A stretch of 64,000 bases of DNA. Source: Eonycteris spelaea (lineage: Eukaryota > Chordata > Mammalia > Chiroptera > Pteropodidae). Made by a program: the position numbers and the translations under genes. The stretch lies in the NCBI GenBank assembly GCA_003508835.1, contig PUFA01000003.1:13431501-13495500 (forward strand). Reading direction: 5' to 3'. This document shows positions 46,038 through 58,887 of the stretch, in pieces. The notes beneath the pieces were generated by a model, which was not told where the DNA came from, made no database searches, and worked only from the letters and a program-made list of their open reading frames with translations. Numbering within the stretch: position 1 is the stretch's first letter; every line of letters begins with the position of its first letter.

Positions 46038-46446
46038 ATATTAATTCATTCAAAAATATTTTTTGAGTATATACTATATGCACAGCAATTTTTGGTGATA
46101 AGAAAAGTAGACAGGGAAGAAGAGAAGAAAAAAGAAATGGAGGGGGGAGAAGGTGGATTGCATCTGCTCTCACGGATTTTAATGTCTGGTGAGGATGGTA
46201 GACATTAACCAAACTATTGATTAATCAAACAATTGATAGAACAATTTAAATACCTAATGAACAAGGTTTATGACAATAAAGAAAGAGAAACTCTGGGAGT
46301 AGATAACTGGGAAAACGCAGAGGACATTGGTGAGTCAGGGATGTCCTCACTGAGGAAGTGATTCTGAACGATGAATATAAGCGCTCCTACCAATGGTTGA
46401 GCAAAAGAGCTGTTTAGGCATAAAAAAAGACTGACTTAAGGAGGAG
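46038..46446 (-). repeat. L2 LINE, antisense, left part (split by an LTR)
   Basis: 'aattcattcaaaaatatttt' then 'ttgagtatatactatatgca' is the antisense L2 3' end, followed by 'cactgaggaagtgattctga'. The L2 breaks at the LTR that starts at 46447 and resumes at 46925. Confidence 0.65.
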
Positions 46447-46924
46447 TGATGGCTAATTTTATGTGCAACTTGACTGAGCTATGGGGTACTCAGATAGTCA
46501 AACATTATGCTGGGTATTTCTGTGAGAGTGGTTTTGTAATAGATTAACATTTGAATCAATAGATTAAGTAAAGCAGATTGCCCTCTCTAATGTAGGTGAG
46601 CCTTATCCAATCAGTTGAAGCCCTGAATAAAACAAAGACTGATCCTACTCTGAATTAAAAGAAATTCCTTTTGCCCAACTACTTTGGAGCTGGAACACCT
46701 TTTATTTATTTATTTATTTTTCCTTCCTGATAGACTCAAATAGAGACAGCGGTTCCTCTTGGGTCTCAGGTCTGCTGGTCTTTAAATGGAAACTATACTA
46801 CCGGTTTTTCTGGTCTCCAGCTTGCTGACTGCAGATCTTGGGACTTTTCATCCTCAATAATCATGTAAGCCAATTCCTTATTTCGTATCTATGTATATTT
46901 CTCTGGAGAACCACAACTAATACA
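46447..46924 (+). mobile_element. ERVL-type LTR (MLT2-like), sense, inserted in the L2
   Basis: Starts TG at 46447 with 'tgatggctaattttatgtgc', passes 'gagccttatccaatcagttg' and 'gtctccagcttgctgactgc', and ends 'ctggagaaccacaactaata' with CA at 46923-46924. At 478 bp it is near full length. A TTTA microsatellite-like run lies at 46700-46720. The flanking 5-mers aggag and gaaag do not match well. Confidence 0.7.
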
Positions 46925-47275
46925 GAAAGTAATCGAGATGTTTAAGAAACTGAAAGAAGATCAGTATGGCTTAAGTGTTTTAAGTGTTGTGACGCAGCAG
47001 ACAAAGGTACAATATGTATTGATGAAGTAGGTAGGGCCAAAATATGAAGGATCTGTGGGTTGTGGTTTGTAATCTAACTTTTATTCTACTCATAATGTGG
47101 AAATCATTTAACAATTTAAGCAGGGGAGTGACATGAATTCAATGTTTAAGAAATAATTCTGGATGCATTGAGAAAAAAGAATTGTACAGGAAGGAGGTAA
47201 GAGTTGAAAAAAATAGACCAAGTGAGAGCTATTGAAATTGCCCAGGAAGACACTGATGATAGATAGAACTAGGAT
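46925..47275 (-). repeat. L2 LINE, antisense, right part (split by an LTR)
   Basis: 'gaaagaagatcagtatggct', 'gtagggccaaaatatgaagg', 'gcaggggagtgacatgaatt' and 'ataattctggatgcattgag' continue antisense L2 after the LTR. Confidence 0.65.
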
Positions 47276-47730
47276 GTAGGATATGGAGAAAAATAAATAG
47301 AGTTGCAACATATTTTTCAGGTAAAGTTAATGGGATGTGATGAATCCAAATGGACTCCATGTAGTCAAAATTTTCAGAGTTTTACGCAGATCCTAGACTT
47401 GCCAGTTCCTCAGAACTATCAAATGATTGCTAATGGAAAAGATGAATGTTATTTTTGTTCCATGTGATACTAGTTCCCCAGATGATCCAGTCTTATCAGT
47501 TTCTTATCCTGAACCAACCATTTGACTGACTGCATTTAGCTTGCAAATAGTAAACCTTTAATAAATATTTTCTGGATTGAACCAAATTAATTTCCAAAAG
47601 TTATGCTTCAACATTATGTAGGTATCCATGCCCGCAGGTCTTTATATTGAAAAATGTCATCAATGTAAGGGGCTATGCATCTCACAACAGGATCATTCAA
47701 ACATCTCAGGTTCTATATAATTGTGGAATC
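47276..47730. other. Unassigned interval
   Basis: No gene or repeat recognised. Confidence 0.35.
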
Positions 47731-47812
47731 AAATGCTTAATGCATTTTATTCCAGGTCTCTGATGGATGCAAAATGCTTAATGCATTTTATTCCAGGTCT
47801 CTGATGGATGCA
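47731..47812. repeat. Perfect 41-bp tandem duplication
   Basis: Bases 47731-47771 and 47772-47812 are identical, head to tail, with no mismatch. The unit begins aaatgcttaatgcatttta and ends gatggatgca. Confidence 0.97.
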
Positions 47813-48544
47813 TTTAACTAGTTGGGGTTAGTTATGCTTCAGTATATCAATCCTATATATCACAGAAGCAATTAAGTGCTAAAAGTGATCACTGGTTTCT
47901 GGGTGCTCTCCCCTCCTTCCACTGTATTCTTATCCCTTCTCTTGCTGCTGTTCCCTATTTTTGCTTGTATTCTTTTTCTTTCTCAGAATTAAAAATAGAT
48001 ATACTAATAAAAACCATTATACAATTTCTTTTTCCTATACATTTGTAATTTTCTCACTACCTATGTGTAAACTTTCTTGAGAAAATTATATTATTCCTTT
48101 GAAAATTGAATAAATGAAAAATAAGAATGGTTCAAAACAAAATTAACTCTGTGTAATAGTGCATTACCAGCTACTGGTGTCTTCAAGTGGATGCTGAGGG
48201 ATTTGGTGGGGGGTATTATTACTAATAATGAGTCTAGAGAAGATGACTTCGACTTTCTTTTTTCCCCTCAATATTTAATGTTTTATAACTCAATGAATGA
48301 CAAAAATTAAGCAATGCAAGTTTAAACATTAAAAATCTAGGTAGTTAAAAAAACACTTATATTAGGTGCATGATTTATTAAGGAACAAAAATACGGTTGA
48401 TAGGGAGTCGTTTTTCAGTGCTCTAGCCAAAAACTAACAACTCTCAAATAGCCTTGATTATTGACTATTGAAGAAATTTTCAAAAGAATTAAACTGAGCT
48501 TCAGAGAAAATTTGTTGCCCCTAAAACTTGTAGGAGACATTTTC
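47813..48544. other. Unassigned interval
   Basis: No gene or recognised repeat. Confidence 0.35.
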
Positions 48545-48740
48545 AGATAACTGATCTCATTTAATCTTGAATAGCATCTCTGGTAAATACATACCATAAT
48601 TCTATTTTAATTATGAAAAAATAGGCTAAGAACGTTAGAGGAATACCTTCAATATCACAGATTATATAAACTGTTAAACCAACATATGAACTCGGATAAC
48701 GTATCATGCCATAACTACTCAAATTCTATGCTATCATAGG
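48545..48740 (-). repeat. MIR SINE, antisense, near full length
   Basis: 'gatctcatttaatcttgaat', 'taattatgaaaaaataggct', 'cttcaatatcacagattata' and 'tatgaactcggataacgtat' follow the antisense MIR order. Confidence 0.6.
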
Positions 48741-49019
48741 TACAGGCTTCAATATAAGTCATGGTATTTAAAGTAATATAATTTACATGTAGTGAAATTC
48801 TCTGTTTGAAGGTTATATAAGGAAATATGCAACCCCATATTATCTGACCTGAGAGGGAATAGAAAATAGTCACTGCTATACTCTGGTGGGGGGGGGGGGG
48901 AAGATTAGTATAGTCTACACAAGAATAAATAAAACTTCTTAATTCCTGGGAGGTGAATTATCCTTAAGATTTTTAACATCCTTATTTTGGCATTCATTTT
49001 TATTTGAATGGCTCTTTAA
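48741..49019. other. Unassigned spacer with a G13 run
   Basis: A G13 homopolymer lies at 48888-48900. Nothing else is recognised. Confidence 0.5.
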
Positions 49020-51415
49020 AATCTATCATTTTGCTATATTTTCTCTATTACACCTTGTCTCAGTTTTTCTCTTTTTCTTCTTCTTGTCTGGAGTCAATCA
49101 AGCATTGTTATTATTTAATTTTCTCTTTTATTTACTTTTTTTAGTGTTTATTCTAGGACTTACACATTTTTAATTAATCTAAGATTACTTTCCAATCATA
49201 TAATGTTTCACATGTAACGTAAAGATCTTGCAACAGTGTATTCCAAATTTCTCCCTTACATTTATGTTATTATTGTCAGATGTTTTGCTTTTACATATGT
49301 TACAAACATTAATAGTTACTAATTTTGATTTAGACAATTACATTTTAGGGTATTTATACATATAAATGAACTTAATTTTATCCTTATTTCTTCTCCACTG
49401 TTTTTCATTTCTTTATATAGTTCTGTTTCTACTGTATTTCTTCTTCCTGAAGAACTTCCATTACCATTTCTTATAGAGTAAAATGAGTGGCAATGAATTT
49501 CCTCAGTTTTTGTTTGAGCAAGTTATTATTTCTCTTTTACTTTTGAAGGATATATTTGATAGAGAATTCTGGGTAGACAGGGGTTTTATTGTGTTTTCCT
49601 TTTTATTTCAGCATTTTAATATGTCACTTGATTGTCTTCCTATTTGCCTGGTTTCTGAAAAAGTTAAACTGTAATTATTTCTCTTATTCCTCTATATGTT
49701 TCCTTTTTACTCTTCAAGATTTTGTTTGTCATCAGTTTCAATATGACATGCATAGGTGTGTGTGGAAAGAAGTGGGGACATTTATTCTGCTATAGTTCTC
49801 TGAGTTCTTGGATCTGTGGTTTGGTACAGTCATTAGTTTTGGAAAGTTCTTTGTCGTTTCTTCAAATATTTCTTCTCTCTTTTCTACTTCTTTTTACAGA
49901 ATTCCAATTGTATGTATACTAGATCATCTAACACTGCTTCATAACTGTAGGTTGCTTTCTTCTATATGTTTGTTTATATTCCCCCCTCCACCTGGCCCCA
50001 TGTTTTAGTTTGTGTAATTTATTTTGGCATATCTTCAAATTCATTCATTCATTCATCAGCTATGTTAAATCTACTGATAAGGCCACCAAAGATATTCTTT
50101 GTCTCTGTTAATGTTTTTCACTTTTAGTACTTTCATTTGATTCTTTCTTATAGAGTCCATTTCTCTGCTTCAATCATCCACTTGATATTCTATGTTATTA
50201 ACCTTTTACATGAGAACTTTTAAACATTTTTTGTAATATTTATTTTAAATTATCTGTCTGATTATTCTAACATCTATGACATATCAGAATCTGGTTCTCA
50301 TAATTATTTTGTCACTTGAAACGTGTTTATTTTCTGTTTCATCGTACAACTCATAAAGTTTTTTTTTATTACAAGTGAAACGTCTTATGTAAGACAGTAA
50401 AGATTCAGGTAAATCTTTTTTCTAATGCTTGGAGACGAGGACAACTTTCCCATCGCTACATTAATTGTGTGTGGGTGTATTTTCATGTGGTCAGGAGTTA
50501 GGCTATGTTTGAGGTTTGCTGGCTATATTACCCTTAGAGCACCACAAATTTTATATTCCCTTAGCAATTTCTCATGTTTCCGGTGTTGTCTGCAACTCCA
50601 AGGGTTATTTTCTCAATCTCTGACTCCACCCTTGGCTTTGTACCTTCTCACTGTGGTTTGTCTCTGAGCTTGATGTTTCTATCTCTCCCGGCTGTATTCC
50701 CTCTATGTTTGTTAGTCTGAGAGTGAAGAATGGGAGAGGGGGCTGTTCTCTGATGTTCTGATTAAGCCTCAGTCTTAGACAAACACTATGTCCTGGGGCT
50801 TGAGATGAGATACTCCCAAGCTTTCCTGTGGAGCTGCATCCCTGTGCATCTTCCAGGAAAGTATTCCCCTGTTCCTCTTTATAGCCCTTGTGGGCTTCCA
50901 CCAATATCCTAAGACTTTTGTCCTGTAGGAGACAGAGAAATGATAGTCTATGCAGTTTTTCTTCAGTGGATGGAGTTCCTATTCCCCAACCAGGCGAACT
51001 ACCAAAAGGGAAGCTGTTTCAGAATCCTTCCCAATTTTCTCTGTAAATTCCCAGTGTTTAGGAAGCCATGAACACCCCTATATGTGTGGTCCACAGGGAC
51101 CTCATATTGACTCTATCTCATACTCAGTCTTTAGCAATTCATTAAAAATTTTTAACTAAATTCTTCCTAGCTTATTTGACCTCTGATATCTGTCCCAGGT
51201 AAACAAATGCTCAAGATTTGTTTCCCTTTGGATACATCCATATTTCCCCGAATCTAGTGTTAGTTAGCAGCCTTGCCACTCAAGTTCTCTGATGGATTCA
51301 AGAACAGCCATTACTTTGCCATTTGCTCAGCTTTTTTCATGTCTTAAGGGTTGGAGTGAGGCTCTTTCCAACTATTTGTCTCCAAGCTAAACCCAGAACA
51401 GAACACTGGATATCT
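49020..51415 (-). repeat. Old LINE-1, antisense, upstream/5' part, about 2.4 kb
   Basis: Antisense landmarks of the upstream part of old L1M elements occur in order: 'cttcctgaagaacttccatt' near 49444, 'tagagaattctgggtagaca' near 49560, 'ttttaatatgtcacttgatt' near 49614, 'gttcttggatctgtggtttg' near 49804, 'cttcaaatatttcttctctc' near 49860, 'ttccaattgtatgtatacta' near 49903 and 'ctgtctgattattctaacat' near 50253. The more GC-rich end (50430-51415) fits a decayed 5'UTR. Several short plus-strand frames here (49483-50667, 50950-51159) are not genes. Confidence 0.65.
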
Positions 51416-53529
51416 TTTCAGTATCAATTTACAGGATAAGTAAAAAGTTTGTAGGTTCGATTCAAATAAGGAGTTCTTGGGACCAAAAAGAAATTTCTAG
51501 CCTTTTCCCTGCTACCCTTCTTGTGTTCACATTTGAACAAGCTGGAAATCATACAGCCAAGTATTAAAAATCTTCCCCAAACACTTGCTTTTCCCTGTTC
51601 CCTGGTTGCTTATCTCTCTCCTCTCTCTGAGATCATGCAACGCCTGCCAGTCACGGTAACAGGGAAGAAAAGAACCGAGAGGGACTCTTTATCTAAGAGG
51701 AGCAGAACTGCTTTTGCTTTAGCATCTTTCTTCTCCCAGATACTGTTTTGTTTTCTGTCATTGCTTGATGACCTTGCACATTTCACTGATTTTCATTCAT
51801 GTGCCACACACACAATTTCGAAGTGAAGGTCCAAAAGGGTCTAGAGGTGAAAAGCAGTTTTAGTAACAAAAGAATTTTTACTAAGAGTTTTCTCAGTTAG
51901 TCACAGATAAGAACTCAGGAGATTTGTAGATTGGGCCAAATAAGTATAAAAACAGCAGAGAGGAGTTTATATTATATGCTTTTCTTTAAATAGCAAGTGG
52001 AAATGACTAAGCCAGTGGCAGATACGTATGGGTTTTGAGAGATTTGTTTACTAGTGAAGATAGACTGACTCTGTCATCTACAGTTTCTCAACTTATTTGC
52101 CATGTAACCTATCATTTTTAAGCTCAGTGTCGAGGAGTGGAGTGTGGTTTGTATTTGTGAAAGGGAATTAGACTGCAGTTGTTATTTATTAGGCTCATAC
52201 GAGTTTCTTTTTAAAATGAATATTGAAGTGGAAACTTTTTTTTAATACAAAATGCAAATATGGCCACCACTAAAGTCAGCTTATCCAAAATTTTACCTTT
52301 GGTTTTAACCAGCTATATGACTTTGGAAATTTGTTAATCATTAACTTTGCTGCAAAGCTGATCAAATGAAAAGAAAAAGTTTATCCTCTGTTCTGTCTCA
52401 TACATTTTATCTCCACAATGTTGGAAATCTGACCAAAGAGTAAAATGTGAAACCCACACACACTTCAAACACAGATGTTCAGTAATTTGTAGATCCAAGT
52501 TTCTATTCAGTGAATATTTTAATTTATGATTTTTTTTTTTTGTATTAGGGAGCTACAGTTTTAACTGGTTATCAGACAAGATTCCCAGCCAGTTTATTAC
52601 CTAAAAATTCTAAAGACTCATGAGAAGGCAACTTAACTACTTTCTGAAAATCTCAATCCCAGCCAAAGAGAGCAAAGTAATATAAATCAATGAAAGGCAA
52701 TAACCATTTTATAATACAACAACGAAAAGAAAACCTACACAGTTTTGGGAATTCAATGGGAACAGTTGGAAACACAAATTGTTACAGTGTGGTGTTTCAT
52801 ACCTATGTTGAATTTTCATAAGTAATTAATAAATGAAGGCCAAATAACCCTAAATTTATAATCCTGCCATATTGAATGCATTCATTCAAAAAGCATTATC
52901 ATCAAGTTATAATCTTCTGGTCCAAAATCTGGTCATTCCATTTAATATTTTATCTTTGATGGAGCAAACCAACATTCAGAAGGCATACAAGTGAATAATA
53001 GGTGGAAGTCATTTGTGTTCACACTATTGAGGCATGACATTTACAGAAAAATTTACCTGAGATGACTATGCTCTCTCTCTAGTATATTCACCATAGAGAA
53101 AAACCTCCCCTTCACTTTGAAGCCAAGCTATGATTGATGGCAGTGCCAATCACTTCATGGAACTTGTTGATGTTTACAGTCATGACTGAAACTCTGCAGT
53201 CTGTAATAGAGTTACAGGCAAGATTTCAGTTTGTTGGTGTTTTGTCCTTAAACAATATAGATGTAGTGATGCATAGTACTTAAAATAGAAAAAATCCAAT
53301 CCAATGGATTTCTCTCAAGCCAAGTCCATATCCACATTGAACTTGGCAAATTTCTCAGGATAAAGAAACTTTTCCTATCAGTTGCTTTTTTTTTTTTTTT
53401 GTATTTTAAGAAATTTGATTTATAAAGTACGTACTCCATGACCTTTATATGTCCCACAAACCTTATTTACTTGAAAGCCCATGTCCATCACTTATTGTAC
53501 CAACATTAAAGATAAAGGCTCTTTATACT
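51416..53529. other. 2.1-kb interval without assignable genes or repeats
   Basis: No gene. The plus-strand frame 51521-51826 (101 codons) has no recognised domain. T-runs lie at 52532-52543 and 53385-53400. Parts such as 52550-52700 and 53090-53250 read as unique sequence. Confidence 0.35.
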
Positions 53530-53800
53530 TATTTATCGACCAATTGTTAACTGAGTATTTATAATACATTAGGGATTGTGATAGGTGCTTTAGAAAATAT
53601 CTATATAAGTCATAATCTTTGTCTTAAAGTATTTATGATCCAGTAGTTATAAGATGCACATAAATATATGGTATAATACAAATTTCTATTAGAGTATAAA
53701 ATAAGGACTTATTAATTCTTCCATAGAAATTAGAAAGGTTTCCATGATTAGTCATATTTGTGATGAACTGTAAAGGTTTGGAAGGATTTACTAAATACTA
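53530..53800 (-). repeat. L2 LINE 3' part, antisense
   Basis: 'ttaactgagtatttataata', 'gggattgtgataggtgcttt', 'agtatttatgatccagtagt' and 'gtgatgaactgtaaaggttt' follow antisense L2. Confidence 0.6.
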
Positions 53801-54759
53801 CATGGGGTGTATATATTTGACCTGAAAAACAAAAACAAAAACAAAAACATTGTAACTTAAAACATGGAAGTAAAAATTTATATGAGTGAGAAATAGTAAA
53901 CTAAATTGATGTGATAGGTATATATGGAACATTAAGGTATATTGACTATATGTGTGTGTGTGTATGCTTTTCCTGGATTTAAGTGCTAAATTTCATTGTC
54001 TAATCAAATTTCATGTTCTTTGTTCAGTAAAAAAATGTAGTTGTGGTACAAGAAAATAAGGGGCAGTGAGAACAAAAAAGTAGTCTAGAATTAGAGTGTG
54101 AAAATCTTGACTTCAATTCCAAAAGTTGTTAACATAATTCTGCAGCTAATGGGAAGGATTATTAAAGATGATTTTTTTTTGTCTGAAATTGCCACTCTTT
54201 TCTAATTTGAACTCCTGATCTTGTAAGTTTCATCAATTAAAAAATATTATCACCTACAACTCCAACATCTAATAAAATTATTTTTTCACCTCCACTCTGA
54301 TTATATCATTTGCCCTACGTACAATGAACTCAGTAAATCTCAAATCCTTATCATCTAGTCCAGCCAGAAAACTGGTATTTTCTCCACATCCTTTCTCTAG
54401 AGTGTAGACTCCATCAGCAACATGTGCACTGGGCAAATAGTAGCTCTTGTGGAGGCTATAGCTAGAACCTGGACATGTGAACTGAAGTAACTATCTGCCT
54501 GCAGAAAAGGTGCCACTTTGTGTATAGTTTAGAGCCAGGGATATATAGAAAGAGGAGCAGGATGCTGCAGCAGATGGGCTTGCAGCAGGCTCTCTCTGAT
54601 CCCAACATTCTAGCAGAGCCACGGGACTCTGAGAATCTCAAATTCAAACTTGCCTTTTAGTTTGTTCTGAATTCTTATAACTTTTAAATAGTTAGATAAA
54701 CGATAGATGGCCTTCATTTGTATGATTGTCCTGGCCCCTATAAATATTATGTTAGTTGC
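53801..54759. other. Unassigned interval with an (AAAAAC)4 repeat
   Basis: Four perfect AAAAAC units lie at 53825-53848 and a short TG run near 53950-53962. No gene is seen. The minus-strand frame at 54462-54647 has no motif. Confidence 0.45.
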
Positions 54760-54950
54760 TCCTCTGCTCAACTAATAATCTATAATATTTATGTAATTAC
54801 ACTGTTTTATATGTTAATTTAACTGATTCTATTATAGTGTCTATTTTCTTCCAGTAGAGTTTATGTTCATTGAAGGTAGAAACTATACTATTCAGAAGCC
54901 AGCAAAATATTATGCATACAATTCTTAAAATATTTTTATTGAATTGAGAA
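54760..54950 (+). repeat. L2 LINE 3' end, sense
   Basis: 'cttccagtagagtttatgtt', 'cattgaaggtagaaactata' and 'tatttttattgaattgag' follow the L2 3' end. Confidence 0.55.
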
Positions 54951-56874
54951 GAAAAAATTATTTCTTTAGTCAAGAGCTTCAATTATACAATTGTAGACTA
55001 TGTGGTGCTTTATTGTACTGAGGACTTTCCTTCTGCTTTATAAATACATTGGAACATTTTAATAAAGACTGAATCCAGGAAAATTCCCTATTTGTTTTTT
55101 CTTAAACATAGCTTCTCTATTATCTTAGGGCATTGAAAGAGTGGAGAGGAATCTTAATAGAATGAATCAAGGTTTCTAAGTGTCAGGAGAATAGCACTTA
55201 GATTAACATTCTTTTCAGTTTGATGGAATGAACATTTAGATTAGTAAAGACATGGTTTTTATTAAAATTCAGCCTCATTATTCATAATACATCCTTGGTT
55301 TCTATTAGGACCATTTTTATAAAATAAGAGGGAATAGGTACCCTGGTGGGGTCATTTCAGGGGCATTCTGAAGGACTCTTTTCAGCAATATGTCATAGAG
55401 CCTAAAAATTTACTATTTCATCTTTCAGTTAATTATTATTTTTTCTCTGTTGCCCTTAAAAAACCACAAACTGATCAAAGAAATATACACCATGATGCTA
55501 CTCGTGCCTTGGTTTGGGTTGCTTATCATGTTTTCTCAATGTTTTGGGGAAACTGGAGAGCAATATATACTTGGGTTGCAGTCGCAAATACACAAGCATT
55601 GGCATCAATGTGGCTGCAAGCTCAAATCGCCACAATGTGTCTAATTTCAGTCTCTGAGACATAGGTGAACAAGTAATATCTGTCTAACAATTAGAAGGTA
55701 ATTTTCTACAACTTTGACAAATAGGTGCCCCCCAACCCTAACACACGTGGTTAATGATGCTGTAGAGAATGGGAATGAACATAGTGCCTTACGATTAATG
55801 CAACCGAGATGTGATTTCGCCATTGTGAGCAAAAGAGGACAGTTACCTCCTTGTTCTAGGTGTTATACTTCTGTTACTACAGCCTAAGATCAGAATTCTC
55901 TTTCTTCATCTTATTTCTTTTGTCACCATAATTATGTGGCTCTTAAATTTCACTAATGCCCCCAACTGAAGAATGGCTCTGCTCCAGTTCCCAAGACAAT
56001 TATGTTTGAGGCAGTTTTCCAGTGGTCAATCTGCTTTTTCTCATTTACTTAATAAGACTTAATGTAGTCCCTCTATCACATCTAGGATCATACTGATTAT
56101 AATTAAAACATTTTCAAGTTGTTTCTTGAGTATTTTTAAGGGCTTAAGATCACATATACATATTTTATTTTCACATCTCTCTTACAAATTATAGTCCATT
56201 CCTTTTGAATAATGATTCTTAAATGTTTTACTTAAAATTCATTGATGTATTCTCATTGTTGGTATTACAGCTAATTTTACAGGTCAACTTGTACAGGTGA
56301 TAAGGCCCATGTCCCTGGAATTGCCACATTACTTCCACCTCAGGTTGATAAAATTTATAGAAATGTCTGTAAGCCTTGATAAGCATTTACACAGACAGAT
56401 GTCCAGTTAGTGTCTAAGACTGGAAATCTATCACAACTACCACCAAGTGATAAGGAGACCTGCTATCCTGCTTTATTCTACCCATCATGTTGGATTAAAG
56501 TTTTTATTTGCTCTTTCTATAGGCTTAAAGACAAAGGATGCATTATATTTCCAGAAAGATGACTACGTACTCCTCAGTCTCCTGAGTCCAAGCTACTGCC
56601 TAGATTTTTGTCCTCTATGACCAGAAATCTAAATATTGGCTCTTACCTGAACCATGTCTTACAATGCCTTTCCCTATAACACTAAATGTCTTCTGCCCAG
56701 CTGTGTCACCACAATTAGTTTCTACATTTTGGTCATTTCCTATGTTACTACCTTACCCCAAGAGGCAGATGCCTTGTCAGGTCTTAACTACTTCCCCATA
56801 CTTCCATGATCCATTTTCTTAGAATCAAGTAGAATGCCTTGTGGAGAATCCAGAGAGTGGGATTCACTTTTTTA
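54951..56874. other. 1.9-kb interval without assignable genes or repeats
   Basis: No gene. Frames at 55450-55644 and 55647-55832 (64 and 61 codons) carry no recognised domain. Old unrecognised repeats may be present at 55720-55830 and 56300-56860. Confidence 0.35.
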
Positions 56875-57790
56875 AAGACTATTTTCTTTGAGCAGTTTTA
56901 AGTTTATAGGAAAATTAAGAGGAAGGTATAGAGATTTCCCATATACCTCTGCCACCCCACATGCATAGATTCCTGCATTATCAACATTCCTCAGCAGATG
57001 GTACATCTTTCACCAAGGGTGAGCCTATATTGACACATAATGATGCACCAAAGTCCACAGTTTGCATTACTGTTCAATTGTGATATTGTGTATCCTATGG
57101 CTTTAGATAAATGTATAATATAATTTATCCATCACTATAATATCATACTGAGGTTTTTCATTGCTCTAAAAATCCTCTGTGCTCTGCTTGTTCATCCCTC
57201 CCCAATCAATCATTAGCAACCACTTATCATTTTATTGTCTCTATAGTTTTGTTTTTTACCAGAATGTTTTATAGTTAGAATTATACAGTATGGAGCCTTT
57301 TAGATTGGCTTCACTCACTCAGTAATATGCATTTAAGGTTTCTCCATGTTTTTTCATGATTGATATCTCATTTCTTTTTAGTACTGAATAATATTCCATT
57401 GTCTGGATGCACTAGCTTATTTATTCATTCACCTACTGAAGGACATCTTGTTTCCTTCCAAGTTTTAGCAATTATAAACAAAGTTATAAATATCTATGTG
57501 TAAGTTCTTGTGTAGATGTAAGTTTTCAACTCCTTTGGGTAAATAGTAAGGATATTGATTGCATATTAAATGGTAAGAGAAGGTTTAGTTTGTAAGAAAC
57601 CACCAAAGTGTTTTACAAAGTGGCTGTACCATTTTGCATTTCGACCAGCAATGAATAATTCCTGTGGCTCCACATCCTTGCTGGCATTTGTGTTGTCAAT
57701 GTTTTAGATATTGGCCATTCTAATAGGCATGACAGTATATTTTTAGAAGTATATTTTGAGAGGCATATTATACATTTGGCACACTGAGCA
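56875..57790 (-). repeat. LINE-1 (L1MB-like), antisense 3'UTR and end of ORF2, well preserved
   Basis: A clear antisense series over about 900 bp: 'agcagttttaagtttatagg', 'gatttcccatatacctctgc', 'attcctgcattatcaacatt', 'caaagtccacagtttgcatt', 'tctaaaaatcctctgtgctc', 'actgaataatattccattgt', 'ggacatcttgtttccttcca', 'aagtggctgtaccattttgc' and 'ccacatccttgctggcattt'. This is one of the best preserved L1 pieces here. The reading frame is broken. Confidence 0.88.
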
Positions 57791-58499
57791 TGTGGTAAAC
57801 TAAAGGCTTGCTTTTTTCTGTGACACATTGGCTTTTAAGCCTTTCACATTTATGATGTGTTTTCATAGTTTACATTTGTAGTTTAAATGCATTTGCTTTG
57901 GTTACATTTTGTTTTGTTCAAGAATTCTAGTCCCTCCAGAAGTTTTCTCTGCTTGTACTTCTACTATCCACCCTAGCAGGACTTACACCTGGAGAAAAGA
58001 CACAATTCTCATGTTTAGACTCAAGTTGCATGTCTACCACTGACTGTGAGCCTTCAAATATAGCTGCTTTTCCTCTGTGAATCAAGTTTTTATTTTTTTT
58101 TTTAAAAGAGGACTAATGGCACAAATTCCATAGGACCTGCATCAAGGCTCATATGAGACAACATATTACAACCTTGAACAGAATATCCACTTAATAATAG
58201 AGAAAAGAGTAATGATCCAACAAAGATAGCTATACGCAATCAAAAAAACTGTTTCCAAAACTCCATACAATCTTATCAAATATGAATTATTCTCTTGATT
58301 TTATGTACAATACTCTATGTTTTAGCATGAAAAAGAGCAGAATATGCCCCCAAACATTCCACTTTGGCATAGAATTATTTTGAATCAAAGGTGACTAAGA
58401 AATAGCAGATACCAGAAAAATCCTCTACCCTCAATCCTAAATCTCTAAAAATAGTACATATATTTCTCTTTTGTAAAGGAAATTTCCATTTTCAAAGCA
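57791..58499. other. Unassigned interval
   Basis: No gene or clear repeat. It may include the 5' part of the following LTR, whose start I cannot fix. Confidence 0.35.
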
Positions 58500-58887
58500 A
58501 TCCTCTTCTTCTAAAACAGGAAAAGAAGGAATAGGAGACAACTTGTATCTCTGGAGATGAAATGACACGGATATGCACAACAAACCTTACTGAGCAACCC
58601 GCCTTATGACACGTTTCCTAATCATCTTCCTGCAAGCTAGCCACCATCCTCCTCCCCTGGAAACACAAACCTCCTTCTCCACACTTTGTTAAAATGGTAT
58701 TTAAGCCTCTGGGTCTACCTGCCTCTTTGGGTTTTCACTCTTTTTCTGTGAAGCTCTCCTGTGTGTACCGAATCTTTTTTTTTTTTCTTTTTCTTTTCTG
58801 TTAGTCTGTCTTTTATCAGTTCAATTCATGGGCCTTACCTACTGAACCTAAGAGAGTGTAAAGTAAGAATGTTTTCCTTTCCCTACA
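58500..58887 (+). mobile_element. ERV1-type LTR, sense
   Basis: It has a TATA-like TATTTAA at 58699-58705, the R-U5 pattern 'ctgtgaagctctcctgtgtg', then 'ctgttagtctgtcttttatc', 'tcagttcaattcatgggcct' and a terminal 'cctttccctaca' ending CA at 58886-58887. A T-rich insert or expansion (58770-58796) lies where the poly(A) signal is expected. It is a solo LTR as far as I can see, with no internal sequence next to it. The 5' end is uncertain. Confidence 0.65.

Noticed and set aside
45880..46212. Longest open frame in the window (110 codons, minus)
   Set aside because: It partly overlaps an antisense LTR-like repeat and an L2, has no recognisable domain, and this length is expected by chance in 64 kb.
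51450..51470. tRNA B-box-like sequence (aggttcgattcaaat)
   Set aside because: No A box at the right distance, no cloverleaf and no SINE body around it.
51521..51826. 101-codon plus-strand frame
   Set aside because: No domain recognised and no supporting splice or poly(A) context.
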